Both the position numbers and the translations under genes were made by a program. This document shows positions 54,575 through 63,638 of a DNA stretch of 64,000 nt, one piece after another (position 1 is the stretch's first letter; each line of letters begins with the position of its first letter). Origin of the DNA: Rudanella paleaurantiibacter. Lineage in GTDB: Bacteria; Bacteroidota; Bacteroidia; Cytophagales; Spirosomataceae. Location: positions 186,001-250,000 of the forward strand of contig NZ_WELI01000009.1 in the NCBI RefSeq assembly GCF_009184635.1. The letters run 5' to 3'. The notes below the pieces were generated by a model. That model was not told where the DNA came from and searched no databases. It saw only the letters and a program-made list of their open reading frames with translations.

Positions 54575-56311
54575 ATGACACCATTACGATTACTCATCTT
54601 GTTGAGTGGGGCACTCTTGGGGCTGGGTCCGCTACTAAGTTGCCAACCGAAGCAGAAACCGGCTGACAACCCACCGACCTCGATCGTCGTTTGTGGTACC
54701 ATGCCAACGGACAAGGACTGGTACGGCGCTAACGAAAAAGCCATGCTCTTCGACAGTATCGGCAATATCCATTTCCCCATCACAACCCGGAGTCAGGAAG
54801 CGCAACGATATTTTAATCAGGGTCTTATGCTGGCGGTGGGCTTTAACCATGCCGAAGCCGCCCGGTCGTTTTACGAAGCAACTCGGTTAGACTCCACCTG
54901 CGCTATGGCCTACTGGGGCTTCAGTTACGTGCTGGGGCCAAACTACAATGCGGGCATGGAACCTGACAACTACGAGCGGGCCTATACAGCCATTCAGCGG
55001 GCAATCAGGTTGTCCGGCAATTGCACCGATAAAGAAAAAGCGTTGATCAAGGCACTGGCGAAACGCTACCCAGCCACGCCTGTCGATGATCGGAAGCCGT
55101 ATGATGTAGCCTACTCTACTGCGATCAGACAAGTCCACGAACAGTTTCCCGACGACGCAGATATTGCCGGGTTCTACGCCGAATCGTTGATGGACCTGCA
55201 TCCGTGGGATTTATGGGAAAAAGATGGGCGCCCAAAGCCCTGGACACCCGCTATTGTGACGGTGCTGGAAAAGTTGATGGCTCGCAATCCCGACCACATT
55301 GCCCTGAACCACTATTATATCCATGCCGTAGAAGCCTCTCATACACCGGAACGAGGACTACGAAGCGCATCTATTCTGGCTAAGGTAGCACCGAGGGCCA
55401 GCCATCTGGTCCATATGCCGTCGCACATTTACATCCGAACGGGCAACTACCACGAAGGGTCGATACGCAACCAGCAGGCCGTAGCCATTGATAGTATATA
55501 CCTGATGAACAAACACGCCCAAGGGGCGTTTCCCCTGGTCTACTTTCCGCACAATTACCACCTGCTGGTTGCCACCGCCACGCTCGAAGGCAACTACGCC
55601 TGGGCTATGCGCTCGGCGCAAAAGACAGCCGAAAACACGAATAAAACATTGATGGCTCAACCCGCCTGGTGCGCCCTCCAGCATTACTATACGATTCCCT
55701 ACCACGTAGCCATTAAGTTTTCCCGATGGGATGAACTCCTTCGGATGTGCGATGCCGACACGGTCCGGTTGACGTATCCCACCGCTATCCGTCATTACGC
55801 CCGTGGATTGGCGTTGGTCGGTAAAGGGCAACTGGCACAGGCAAAATTGGAATTACAACAACTTGATCGGTTAACCGCCAACCCTGACCTGGGCAAGCTG
55901 CTGGTTGGGCCAGTTAACTCGATGCGTTCTATTCTGGAAATTGCCCGTCGGGTGCTAAAGGCCGACATTCTGGCGAACGAAGGCCAATTAGATCGTAGCA
56001 TTGGGGTATTACGGGAAGCCGTTGCGCTGGAAGATGCCCTGGGCTATAACGAGCCGCCCGACTGGTTTTTCCCGGTTCGCCATACCTTAGGTGCCACGCT
56101 GTTGAAAGCGAAACGTTATGCGGAGGCTGAAGCCGTTTTTGCCAAAGACCTAACGATATTCCCCCGCAATGGCTGGGCGTTATCGGGCCTTCGTCAAGCT
56201 CAATTAGGGCAGGGATTGACTGATAAAGCCGGACAAACGCAGGTCGCCTTAACGCAGGCCTGGAAATGGGCTGATAGCGACCTGAAGGCGGCCCAAATAG
56301 GTCGTCTGTAG
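54575..56311 (+). CDS. cassette 5: TPR-type lipoprotein
   Basis: A 578-residue protein starting at ATG 54575 with a lipoprotein signal (MTPLRLLILLSGALLGLGPLLSCQ, lipobox Cys near residue 24). Several tetratricopeptide-like repeats follow (RYFNQGLMLAVGFNHAEAARSFYEA, AYWGFSYVLG, and AKRYAEAEAVFAKDLTIFPRNG). TPR lipoproteins scaffold envelope complexes. At 1.7 kb it is much longer than the other cassettes, so attC site E may be an end of the array rather than a simple cassette end. Confidence 0.8.
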   Translation: MTPLRLLILLSGALLGLGPLLSCQPKQKPADNPPTSIVVCGTMPTDKDWYGANEKAMLFDSIGNIHFPITTRSQEAQRYFNQGLMLAVGFNHAEAARSFYEATRLDSTCAMAYWGFSYVLGPNYNAGMEPDNYERAYTAIQRAIRLSGNCTDKEKALIKALAKRYPATPVDDRKPYDVAYSTAIRQVHEQFPDDADIAGFYAESLMDLHPWDLWEKDGRPKPWTPAIVTVLEKLMARNPDHIALNHYYIHAVEASHTPERGLRSASILAKVAPRASHLVHMPSHIYIRTGNYHEGSIRNQQAVAIDSIYLMNKHAQGAFPLVYFPHNYHLLVATATLEGNYAWAMRSAQKTAENTNKTLMAQPAWCALQHYYTIPYHVAIKFSRWDELLRMCDADTVRLTYPTAIRHYARGLALVGKGQLAQAKLELQQLDRLTANPDLGKLLVGPVNSMRSILEIARRVLKADILANEGQLDRSIGVLREAVALEDALGYNEPPDWFFPVRHTLGATLLKAKRYAEAEAVFAKDLTIFPRNGWALSGLRQAQLGQGLTDKAGQTQVALTQAWKWADSDLKAAQIGRL

Positions 56312-56319
56312 ATTTACCT

Positions 56320-56400
56320 AACCAACGGAAGATATAAAAGCATAACATACCTGATTATAAGCTACCTTGCGATCACCATCAACCTTCACGGGCGTTGGGT
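56320..56400 (+). other. attC-like recombination site E
   Basis: AACCAAC at 56320 (second base off consensus) and GTTGGGT at 56394; GGAAG and CCTTC pair inside, with TTGCGATCACCATCAACC near the right arm as in sites A and C. 81 nt. It is the last copy seen. Confidence 0.7.
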
Positions 56401-56490
56401 ACAGTTCATGAAATTTTGAAGCAGCATCTTGCCGACAGTTCGGCAAACAATTGATCGGTTAGATTACAGCACCTTCACATTTATATTTCT

Positions 56491-56637
56491 ATGAGACGTG
56501 ATTATGTCGCCTTTATAGCCCTCGGAATCGTCTTCTTAGGTTTAGCCGCTTCGGGCCGAAGCAATGTCTACTATGGCATAGCTGTTATTTTCTTCATTGT
56601 TGCTTTTGTCCGTAAACGTCGGGCAACAAAGCAGTAA
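56491..56637 (+). CDS. 48-residue membrane peptide
   Basis: A short gene starting at ATG 56491 (MRRDYVAFIALGIVFLGLAAS) with two close hydrophobic stretches and a basic tail (RKRRATKQ). It follows the last attC-like site and could be a further cassette gene without its own site, or host DNA. No family is recognised. Confidence 0.5.
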   Translation: MRRDYVAFIALGIVFLGLAASGRSNVYYGIAVIFFIVAFVRKRRATKQ

Positions 56638-56789
56638 TGGCATCGTATCGGCTCCGCGTGGGTGGCTTGTAGGGCAACTTGGCTGTCAGGAGGTGTCTTA
56701 TTCCTGGACGATCACGGATGACCTGCTGAAGTGATCGGTTTTGTGTATCTGTGATTAGGTTGTGCTCACCCCTCAAACGTTCCAACGCC

Positions 56790-56906
56790 ATGCTTACTCT
56801 CTCCTTATCCTCGCTCGAAGTCCTGTTTGCGTTACTGCTTTTGCTCAATGTGGCCGGTATCGTCAATTTGGTCTGGAGCCACAAAACGAAAAATAAATCG
56901 AATTAG
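56790..56906 (+). CDS. 38-residue membrane peptide
   Basis: A short frame starting at ATG 56790 (MLTLSLSSLEVLFALLLLLN) with one hydrophobic helix and a Lys/Asn tail. It could be a real micropeptide or chance; the coding evidence is weak. Confidence 0.35.
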   Translation: MLTLSLSSLEVLFALLLLLNVAGIVNLVWSHKTKNKSN

Positions 56907-57124
56907 TAACGCCTGAGTGAATGCACAATGTAAAATGAGTAATTGGGTTACCTGTTGAGGATCAAGCCTTTCATTACACATCTTGCACTATTCATTGTAC
57001 ATTTAATTCTGTCTGATTACGTAGTTACTTAGCGTTTATTTCATACATTGCCCTACCTAAAGCCGCTCAGTACTGAGCTGGAGCTTTCCGTATTTTTCCG
57101 GGCGGGTTCCACCAACCATACCGC

Positions 57125-57364
57125 ATGTCTGTACAAAAACTCTCTCCTACCCTAATTCTGGTCTTTTTCTGCGTAAACGTCGCCCTTGGCCAATCTACTT
57201 CCTCTGGCCAACAAGTCGTTGTCAACAACGGGATTGGATTGGGTTCAGCCATTGCGGTAGCCATCTCATGGTCGCGTAATAAGTCGATTCTGTGGGCTAT
57301 TGTTCACGGGATTCTTGGCTGGCTGTACGTGATTTTTTACTTTTTTACGCACCCCGACAAATAG
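57125..57364 (+). CDS. small secreted or membrane protein
   Basis: A 79-residue protein. Residues 1-22 are a signal peptide (LILVFFCVNVALGQ). The end has a hydrophobic span (ILWAIVHGILGWLYVIFYFF), so it may be anchored by it. Similar short 'superinfection-like' membrane proteins are common in Bacteroidota. No family is recognised. Confidence 0.65.
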   Translation: MSVQKLSPTLILVFFCVNVALGQSTSSGQQVVVNNGIGLGSAIAVAISWSRNKSILWAIVHGILGWLYVIFYFFTHPDK

Positions 57365-57423
57365 CTCCCCGCTACCCTCCGACGCGTTATCGTCTGTTCA
57401 ATTCAACCAAATCCCTATCCATC

Positions 57424-57765
57424 ATGAAAACAGTGCTATTGGGTATCCTCTGCTTTGCTCTGAGCTTTACAAGCTACGCTACCGGTGAACCGGGTTTACG
57501 GGTTGAAAAAACATTCACCGATTCCCAGATCCGCGCGGTTGAGCGTCAGGCGATCCAATCGTATGGGGTGAAGGTGCAGATCCGCGTCCTGTCGCGCAAC
57601 GCACGCAACGAGATCACAAACCTGTCGTTTGTCCGGTACGGGCAGGATGGCAAAGAGGGCGGTGGTTGCTCGTCGGATAAGTTTGGGGTGCTGCTTATCA
57701 TGAAGTCGGGTTGCCAAATCGCCGACGCGGGCTTTGAGTCGCGGATACCGATGCCCGAAAAGTAA
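57424..57765 (+). CDS. small secreted protein
   Basis: A 113-residue protein starting at ATG 57424 (MKTVLLGILCFALSFTSYAT, signal peptide). The mature part has FTDSQIRAVERQAIQSYG and a Gly/Ser/Cys segment (KEGGGCSSDKFG) and ends in IADAGFESRIPMPEK. No family is recognised. Confidence 0.6.
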   Translation: MKTVLLGILCFALSFTSYATGEPGLRVEKTFTDSQIRAVERQAIQSYGVKVQIRVLSRNARNEITNLSFVRYGQDGKEGGGCSSDKFGVLLIMKSGCQIADAGFESRIPMPEK

Positions 57766-57866
57766 GCGCGCGTTAGTGGGTCATGCTCCCCGCCACGTAA
57801 CACAGCGATAGAAACCGGCTCCGAATGGCTTTATCAATCAGCCAATTATTAAACGTGCCCGATTGT

Positions 57867-60032
57867 ATGAAATCCATCCGCCAACGGCTGTTGATCGCTC
57901 CCCTCCTCCTGTTGCTAACCTCGCTTTGCGTAGCCCAGAACGACCTCAAGCTCATTAAAGAACGCGTCGTTACCGACCTCATGGCCGACCCGGTCAACGA
58001 TAAACAGGTCGAAACCATTCTGGCCAAAATAAACGAGGATGGCAGTTTTAAGGGTATCAACTACGCCGATCTGAGCCGGACGGCGAGTTTCCCGCACGGA
58101 GGCCACACCCGCGACCTTGTCACGATGGCGAAAGCCTACAAAAGCAAGGCCTCGAAATACTACCGCAACAAAGCCCTGAAAGATCAGATTATCAAAGGGC
58201 TTACGTTCTGGGTGAAAAACGATTTTGTGGGCGACAACTGGCACGATAACCAGATTACCACCCCCACCAACCTCGGCAATCTGATGCTCGTGATTGGTGA
58301 TGAGCTCCCCAAAGACCTGGTAGCTCAGGCCCAACCCATGATTGGCCGCGCCAACATGAACGCGTCGGGTGCGCGCCCGAGTGGCGACCGCGTGGTGATT
58401 GCCGGTATTCTGGCCAAAAACCTGCTTTTTCAGGGCGACTTCCAGGAGTTCGATAAAATCATCAAAATCATTGAGGGAGAGTTGAAGTTTTCGACTGGTG
58501 AACGGGGCATGCAGCACGACTACAGCTTCCACCACCGCGTCGACCGGGTCAATAACACCTCGTCGTATGGGTACGGGAAATACGCCAACGCATTTGGCGA
58601 ATGGTCGTACTACGTGTCGGGCACGAAGTATGCTTTTGCCAAAGAGAAAATAAACCAACTGATTGATTATTACCTCGATGGCATCTACAAACAGATGGTG
58701 TACGGCATCTACGAAGACATCAGCGTAAAAAACCGGAGCATCTCCAACAAAGCGAACTTTGCGCCCCACAGCACCCTCGAAATCGAACGGGTGATGGTTA
58801 GCACCGACTACCGCAAGGCCGAACTTGAAGAGATCATCCGGCTTCGTAAAGGTACGGCCAAGCCCTCGGCCTCGTTTGCCAAATTCTTCTGGCAAAGTGA
58901 GCACTTTGTATTTCAGCGGCCCGGTTTTTACACCACCGTTCGGATGTACTCAACCCGGAACCGCAACATGGAAGAGCCCTACAACGGACCGGGCAAAACC
59001 ACCCATCACCGGGCCGACGGCACTAACTACCTCATGCTCAAGGGCAACGAGTACCACAACATCTGGGCGGTTTACAACTGGCAGCGGATTTCGGGCACTA
59101 CCATTCTGCAAAAACCGCAACTACCCGGCCCCGACGCTATTCAGAAAGACGGCCTGACCGATTTTGTGGGTGCCGTGACCGATGGACTGTACGGGGCCGT
59201 TGTGTTCGATTTCAAGAGCCCCCACGATGGCGTAGAGGCCCAGAAATCGTGGTTTTTCTTCGATAATGAGTACGTATGCCTTGGCACCGACATCAAATCG
59301 AAACCCGACCTGCCGGTAGTTACGACCGTCAATCAGGTACTGATGCGGAGCGATGTACGTCTGATGCAGACCGGCGCGCCCGTCACCCTAGCCAAAGGCA
59401 GCCGGCCGCTCGACAACGTCAAATGGGTACACCACGACAATGTGGGCTACATTTTTCCGAACCCCGCCAAGGTTCACCTCTCAAACCAGGCCGAAACCGG
59501 GCGTTGGTCAGATATCACTGATCAAAAAAACATCAGCAAGGAACTCGTTAGCGAAGACGTCTTTGCGTTATGGTTCGATCACGGCAAGAAACCGACCGGG
59601 GCTTCGTACGAATACATTGTGGTGCCCGGCGTGACCGAGCAACAGGTAAGCGAGACAGCCGGTACGAATCGGTCCATTGAGATTCTGGCTAACACCTCGG
59701 ATGTGCAGGGCGTGCGACACAAGGGGCTGGGCCTTACGCAGCTGGCTTTTTACAAAGCGGGGACGCTCGAAATCGAAAAGGGGGTGCAGGTGAGCATGGA
59801 CAGTCAGGGTATGGCCATGCTGAAACTGGAAGGCGGCCGGCTGAAAGAACTGACCGTAGCTGACCCGTCGCGGAAACTAAACCGGATCGGAATTTCTGTA
59901 ACGGGCATTTACACCGGCAAAGGCGACCATTACCGCACCCTGGTGAACGAAGGGCAAAACAGCACCTTGTTCATTGTTGATCTGCCCCAGAACGTATACC
60001 TCGGCAAGAGCGTACACCTGAAAGTTCAGTAA
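57867..60032 (+). CDS. polysaccharide lyase family 8 (hyaluronate/chondroitin/xanthan lyase type)
   Basis: A 721-residue secreted lyase (signal peptide 1-23). The alpha/alpha toroid spans about 25-330, with GDNWHDNQITTPTNLGN (122-138) around the catalytic Asn, YSFHHRVDR (219-227) with the catalytic His, and SSYGYGKYA (232-240) with the catalytic Tyr. The beta-sandwich domains follow (DGTNYLMLKGNEYHNIWAVYNW, GASYEYIVVPGV). PL8 cleaves uronic acid polymers by beta-elimination. No sus pair is present next to it. Confidence 0.9.
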   Translation: MKSIRQRLLIAPLLLLLTSLCVAQNDLKLIKERVVTDLMADPVNDKQVETILAKINEDGSFKGINYADLSRTASFPHGGHTRDLVTMAKAYKSKASKYYRNKALKDQIIKGLTFWVKNDFVGDNWHDNQITTPTNLGNLMLVIGDELPKDLVAQAQPMIGRANMNASGARPSGDRVVIAGILAKNLLFQGDFQEFDKIIKIIEGELKFSTGERGMQHDYSFHHRVDRVNNTSSYGYGKYANAFGEWSYYVSGTKYAFAKEKINQLIDYYLDGIYKQMVYGIYEDISVKNRSISNKANFAPHSTLEIERVMVSTDYRKAELEEIIRLRKGTAKPSASFAKFFWQSEHFVFQRPGFYTTVRMYSTRNRNMEEPYNGPGKTTHHRADGTNYLMLKGNEYHNIWAVYNWQRISGTTILQKPQLPGPDAIQKDGLTDFVGAVTDGLYGAVVFDFKSPHDGVEAQKSWFFFDNEYVCLGTDIKSKPDLPVVTTVNQVLMRSDVRLMQTGAPVTLAKGSRPLDNVKWVHHDNVGYIFPNPAKVHLSNQAETGRWSDITDQKNISKELVSEDVFALWFDHGKKPTGASYEYIVVPGVTEQQVSETAGTNRSIEILANTSDVQGVRHKGLGLTQLAFYKAGTLEIEKGVQVSMDSQGMAMLKLEGGRLKELTVADPSRKLNRIGISVTGIYTGKGDHYRTLVNEGQNSTLFIVDLPQNVYLGKSVHLKVQ

Positions 60033-60078
60033 AGCAGTCAACCTGTTAGACCTCATACCGCCTTACGGCTCTACTTAC

Positions 60079-60127
60079 CACCGGACCTGTCTCGCTCGAA
60101 TAGTTTGGAGCGGGAACAGGTCCGGTG
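60079..60127 (+). terminator. terminator after the PL8 gene
   Basis: CACCGGACCTGT and ACAGGTCCGGTG form a 12-bp stem with a 25-base loop; GTGTTTCGG follows. No long T run, so its strength is uncertain. Confidence 0.6.
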
Positions 60128-60263
60128 TGTTTCGGTGCCCTGCCATTCCATCCGGCGTAGGTTGAGCGACAGTTTCTACGTATTTCTTGACTTAAGTTAA
60201 CGAGTTGGGCGGGCCGGTCATCCTAGTTTTGCAACGAACAGAACAACCTGCAAGACCTTGACA

Positions 60264-61823
60264 ATGAAAGCTGTCATGTACCGGACGTATGGTCCACCCT
60301 CAGTACTGCATGTGTCGGAACTGGAAAAGCCAGTTCCGAAGCCCAACGAAATACTGGTTCGTGTGCATGCCTCGACCGTTACGTCGGGGACTGTCTGGCT
60401 GCGACGCGGTGCTTTCCCCGGCTCCCGGCTGATGACGGGTATGCTTCGGTTGATAGCGGGCATCTTCCGGCCCCGGCGGCCCGTACTCGGCGTTGAGTTT
60501 TCGGGCGTGGTGGAGGCCACAGGCAATCGGGTCACCAAGTTTCATCCCGGCGATGCGGTGTACGGCACCACCACGGGCTTACAACAGGGAAGCTATGCCG
60601 AGTATTTGTGTGTACCCGAATCGTGGCGCGGTGGCGTAGTGGCCCTGAAACCCAGCCGCCTGACGTTTGCCGAAGCCGCTGCCCTGCCCGTGGGTGGTAT
60701 GACCGCCCTCACGCTGCTCAATCGGGCGGGCAACCTAAATGGCCGAACGGTGCTCGTCTACGGTGCGTCGGGTAGCGTAGGTACGTATGCCGTTCAACTG
60801 GCTACGTACCACGGAGCATCGGTAACCGCGGTGTGTAGCACAACAAACATGGCCCTCGTTCGGTCGCTGGGAGCCGACGAGGTGCTGGACTATACCCAGA
60901 CGGACCTCACACGATTGGGCCGCCGGTTCGATGTGGTGATCGATGCCGTGGGAAAACTTCCGGCTTCCTCCCGGAACGCACTCTTGCGGCCGGGCGGGCG
61001 GTTCGTATCAGTCATGTCCATGACGGGTGAGACCAATCAGCAACTGGAGAGGCTGCACCAACTCGTAGAAGAAGGGCGGCTCAAACCCGTCATCGACCGC
61101 ATCTACCCGCTGGACCAAATCGTGGCGGCTCACGACTATGTCGATTCTGGCCGGAAGAAAGGAAATGTAGTGGTCGACTTAGTAACCGCTGGCCGTAAGC
61201 AGCTCACCAGTGCGCTTCTTGCGTTCGGTTTGTTTATCGTAGCCATAGGCTGCTCCCCTACCCACATGCGGTTGAAAAGTGAGCAACCCGACAACCCGGT
61301 CCTGGAGAAACTGTATCGTCAAGACGTAGCCATCCGAAAATTAGATGCCGAAACCGATACGGTGAATCTGGAGCGGTACGACAAGGTGCATCGGGAACGC
61401 GTGTTTACCTTACTGGCCGAAAATGCAGTCATAACCCCGTTAGACAAACTGAGAGCAGCCTGGATTTTACAACATACGGCGGCCCAACTGTGCGAAGGGA
61501 CTTTAACCAGTATAAGCCCGGAGAATTTTCTGTTAGCCTACAAGCTGTCTTCCAGCGGTCTGCATGACCTTGTGCAGCAGCAAGACACGGCCACCATTCG
61601 GACGTACAACGTAGCCAGAGTAGTCGCGTTGAATTACGACAGGTATTTGCTGTACACAACTGGCTACCAGAAGTTTGGTACTCAGTTTGTCTTTGACGAC
61701 AAAACGGGGGAAATGTGGCTGGCCCCCATCGATACCACCCTGGCCACGGATGAGGAGCGCAAAACGTATCAGGTAGCCCCCCTACAGCAGTTACGGGCTA
61801 CCTACAAGATAAAACCGAAGTAA
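60264..61823 (+). CDS. zinc-less MDR oxidoreductase fused to a lipoprotein-like DUF6624-type domain
   Basis: A 519-residue protein. Residues 1-307 are a quinone-oxidoreductase-like MDR protein (PKPNEILVRVHASTVTSGT, ALPVGGMTALTLLN, VYGASGSVGTYAVQLA at about 165-180, LGADEVLDY). The normal end GNVVVDLV is followed in frame by TSALLAFGLFIVAIGCSP, which is a lipoprotein signal, then a domain ending LLYTTGYQKFGTQFVFDDKTG that resembles DUF6624. A fusion by stop loss, or a separate gene starting at an internal GTG, is possible. Confidence 0.8.
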   Translation: MKAVMYRTYGPPSVLHVSELEKPVPKPNEILVRVHASTVTSGTVWLRRGAFPGSRLMTGMLRLIAGIFRPRRPVLGVEFSGVVEATGNRVTKFHPGDAVYGTTTGLQQGSYAEYLCVPESWRGGVVALKPSRLTFAEAAALPVGGMTALTLLNRAGNLNGRTVLVYGASGSVGTYAVQLATYHGASVTAVCSTTNMALVRSLGADEVLDYTQTDLTRLGRRFDVVIDAVGKLPASSRNALLRPGGRFVSVMSMTGETNQQLERLHQLVEEGRLKPVIDRIYPLDQIVAAHDYVDSGRKKGNVVVDLVTAGRKQLTSALLAFGLFIVAIGCSPTHMRLKSEQPDNPVLEKLYRQDVAIRKLDAETDTVNLERYDKVHRERVFTLLAENAVITPLDKLRAAWILQHTAAQLCEGTLTSISPENFLLAYKLSSSGLHDLVQQQDTATIRTYNVARVVALNYDRYLLYTTGYQKFGTQFVFDDKTGEMWLAPIDTTLATDEERKTYQVAPLQQLRATYKIKPK

Positions 61824-63638
61824 ATGACACGCTACTACGCGCTCTTGTTCTTCCTGCTGCTGGCCGGGGTGACTCAGGCCCAAAGCCCGGTGCTCCTTAG
61901 GCAACAGCTTCAGCAGGTGCTCGACGAGGAAAAGCTGGTGGGGGCCGTTTGGACAACCGTCGATTCAGCGGGGCAAATCACCGTAGGTTGTGCCGGCTAC
62001 CGAAACAAACCGGCCGGGCAACGGCTCAGCCCCACCGACCGGGTGCATGTGGGGTCGATCACGAAAACCGTGCTGGCGATGGGGCTGCTGCGGCTGGCCA
62101 CAGAAGGCAAAATCAGGCTCGATGCTCCCCTAAGCCGTTACCTACCCGACCTGCCCATGCAAAATCCCTGGGCCAAAACGCACCCCGTTCGGGTTGGGCA
62201 TCTGCTCGACCATACGGCGGGGCTGGAAGACCTCCGGCTGTGGCATATGTTCAGCGCTGAAGCCACCCCCAACACCCCGCTGACCGAGGTGTTTCGGCGC
62301 GACCCATCGGTATTGCAGGTACGTACCCGGCCGGGTAGTGCCTTTGCGTACTCCAACATCGGCTATACGCTGGCCGCTATGGTGATTGAGGCTGTTACGG
62401 GTGGCCGCTACGAAACCTACCTCGACGCGCAGTTGCTCAAACCGCTGGGCATGACACGGAGCACGTTTCAGTTCGTGAGTCAGCAGGCAGACCCTACGCT
62501 GGCCTACGGTCATCTGGACAATGGCGAGGTCGTGGCTGCACTCCCCATTTTTCTGCGTCCTTCTACACAGCTAACCACCACTGCCCACGACATGGGCGTG
62601 CTCATGCGTTTCCTGATGAGCGATGGCACCCTCGGCGGTCAACCCTTTATCGACCCGGCCTTGCTGGCGCAGTTGGGTAAGCCCGTAGGCACCGATGCGG
62701 CCCGGCAGGGACTCGCGTCGGGCTACAGGCTGGGGCTGGTCACGAGAGACCGGTACGGTGTGGTAGGGCTGGCGCATTCGGGGAATATGGTGGGTTATAA
62801 TGCCATGTTGTACCTGTTCCCCAGGCAGAAAAAGGCGTTTTTTATCACCCACAATATGGATAGCGAAACCGCTAACTATGACCGCTCGAATCAGGTGCTG
62901 GTGAGCTACCTGAACCTACCCCGGCCAACGCCCCCGTCGCCGAATGCGCAGCTTCCTAACGGTTTTGCCGAGTGGGCCGGGTACTACCTGCCGATCGTGC
63001 CGAAATTTGAGCCGCTGGCGTTACTTGACCGATACACCAACGTATTGCAGGTACGTGTCCAGGCCCAGGAAATACGCATAGAACCTATGCAGAAAGAAGC
63101 TTTTCGGCTCGACTATGTTGGTCACAGGCTGTTTCGGGCCGAGGGGCGTCAGCTCCCATCGACAGTCTTTTTTCGGAACGACGACGGGCAGATGATGCTG
63201 GTTGCCGACGGCCGGACACCCTTCGTGAAAACGTCGGGCGTTTGGGTGTGGGGGGTTTGGCTGAGTCTGAGCCTGGGCCTGGTGGGTTTATTTTGGCTAC
63301 TATTGTCGGGCTTTGTTCAGTGGTTTCGGCTGGGTATGTCGGTTCGGTATCGACCCATTGTCTGGGCATGGCTGGGTATCCTGCTGCTGCTGGTACCGGT
63401 GCCGTTGCTGGCCACTCAGTCGTTCACAACCTGGGGCGACTTCACAGCGGGTAGCGGTCTGCTGGCGTTGGTGACGGCTTTACTGCCCCTGTGCCTGCTG
63501 CTGGCAGGTTGGCGGCTTTGGCGGTCGGGCTTTGCATCGTTTGGGACCAAGCTCGACGGGCTGGCGGTGTTGCTTTCGCTACAGGCCGTTGGGCTCCTGG
63601 TTTATTGGCATCTGATCCCATTCCGGCTATGGATTTAA
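61824..63638 (+). CDS. beta-lactamase-family serine hydrolase with membrane C-terminus
   Basis: A 604-residue protein. Residues 1-20 are a signal peptide. The active-site S-x-x-K is S78-I-T-K81 (VGSITKTVLAM), and Y176-S-N178 (AYSNIGYTLAAM) is the second motif, as in class C beta-lactamases and esterases of the PBP4* group. Four membrane helices follow after residue 475. It probably cuts a peptide or ester at the cell envelope. It lies directly after the fusion gene. Confidence 0.85.
   Translation: MTRYYALLFFLLLAGVTQAQSPVLLRQQLQQVLDEEKLVGAVWTTVDSAGQITVGCAGYRNKPAGQRLSPTDRVHVGSITKTVLAMGLLRLATEGKIRLDAPLSRYLPDLPMQNPWAKTHPVRVGHLLDHTAGLEDLRLWHMFSAEATPNTPLTEVFRRDPSVLQVRTRPGSAFAYSNIGYTLAAMVIEAVTGGRYETYLDAQLLKPLGMTRSTFQFVSQQADPTLAYGHLDNGEVVAALPIFLRPSTQLTTTAHDMGVLMRFLMSDGTLGGQPFIDPALLAQLGKPVGTDAARQGLASGYRLGLVTRDRYGVVGLAHSGNMVGYNAMLYLFPRQKKAFFITHNMDSETANYDRSNQVLVSYLNLPRPTPPSPNAQLPNGFAEWAGYYLPIVPKFEPLALLDRYTNVLQVRVQAQEIRIEPMQKEAFRLDYVGHRLFRAEGRQLPSTVFFRNDDGQMMLVADGRTPFVKTSGVWVWGVWLSLSLGLVGLFWLLLSGFVQWFRLGMSVRYRPIVWAWLGILLLLVPVPLLATQSFTTWGDFTAGSGLLALVTALLPLCLLLAGWRLWRSGFASFGTKLDGLAVLLSLQAVGLLVYWHLIPFRLWI

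Noticed and set aside
52498-56400. The repeats as a CRISPR array
   Set aside because: Spacing is 0.5-1.9 kb with genes between, copies are palindromic and only partly conserved, and no cas genes are present.
57292-57423. Longer start for the secreted protein at 57424
   Set aside because: The extra residues overlap the previous gene and hide a good signal peptide that begins at 57424.
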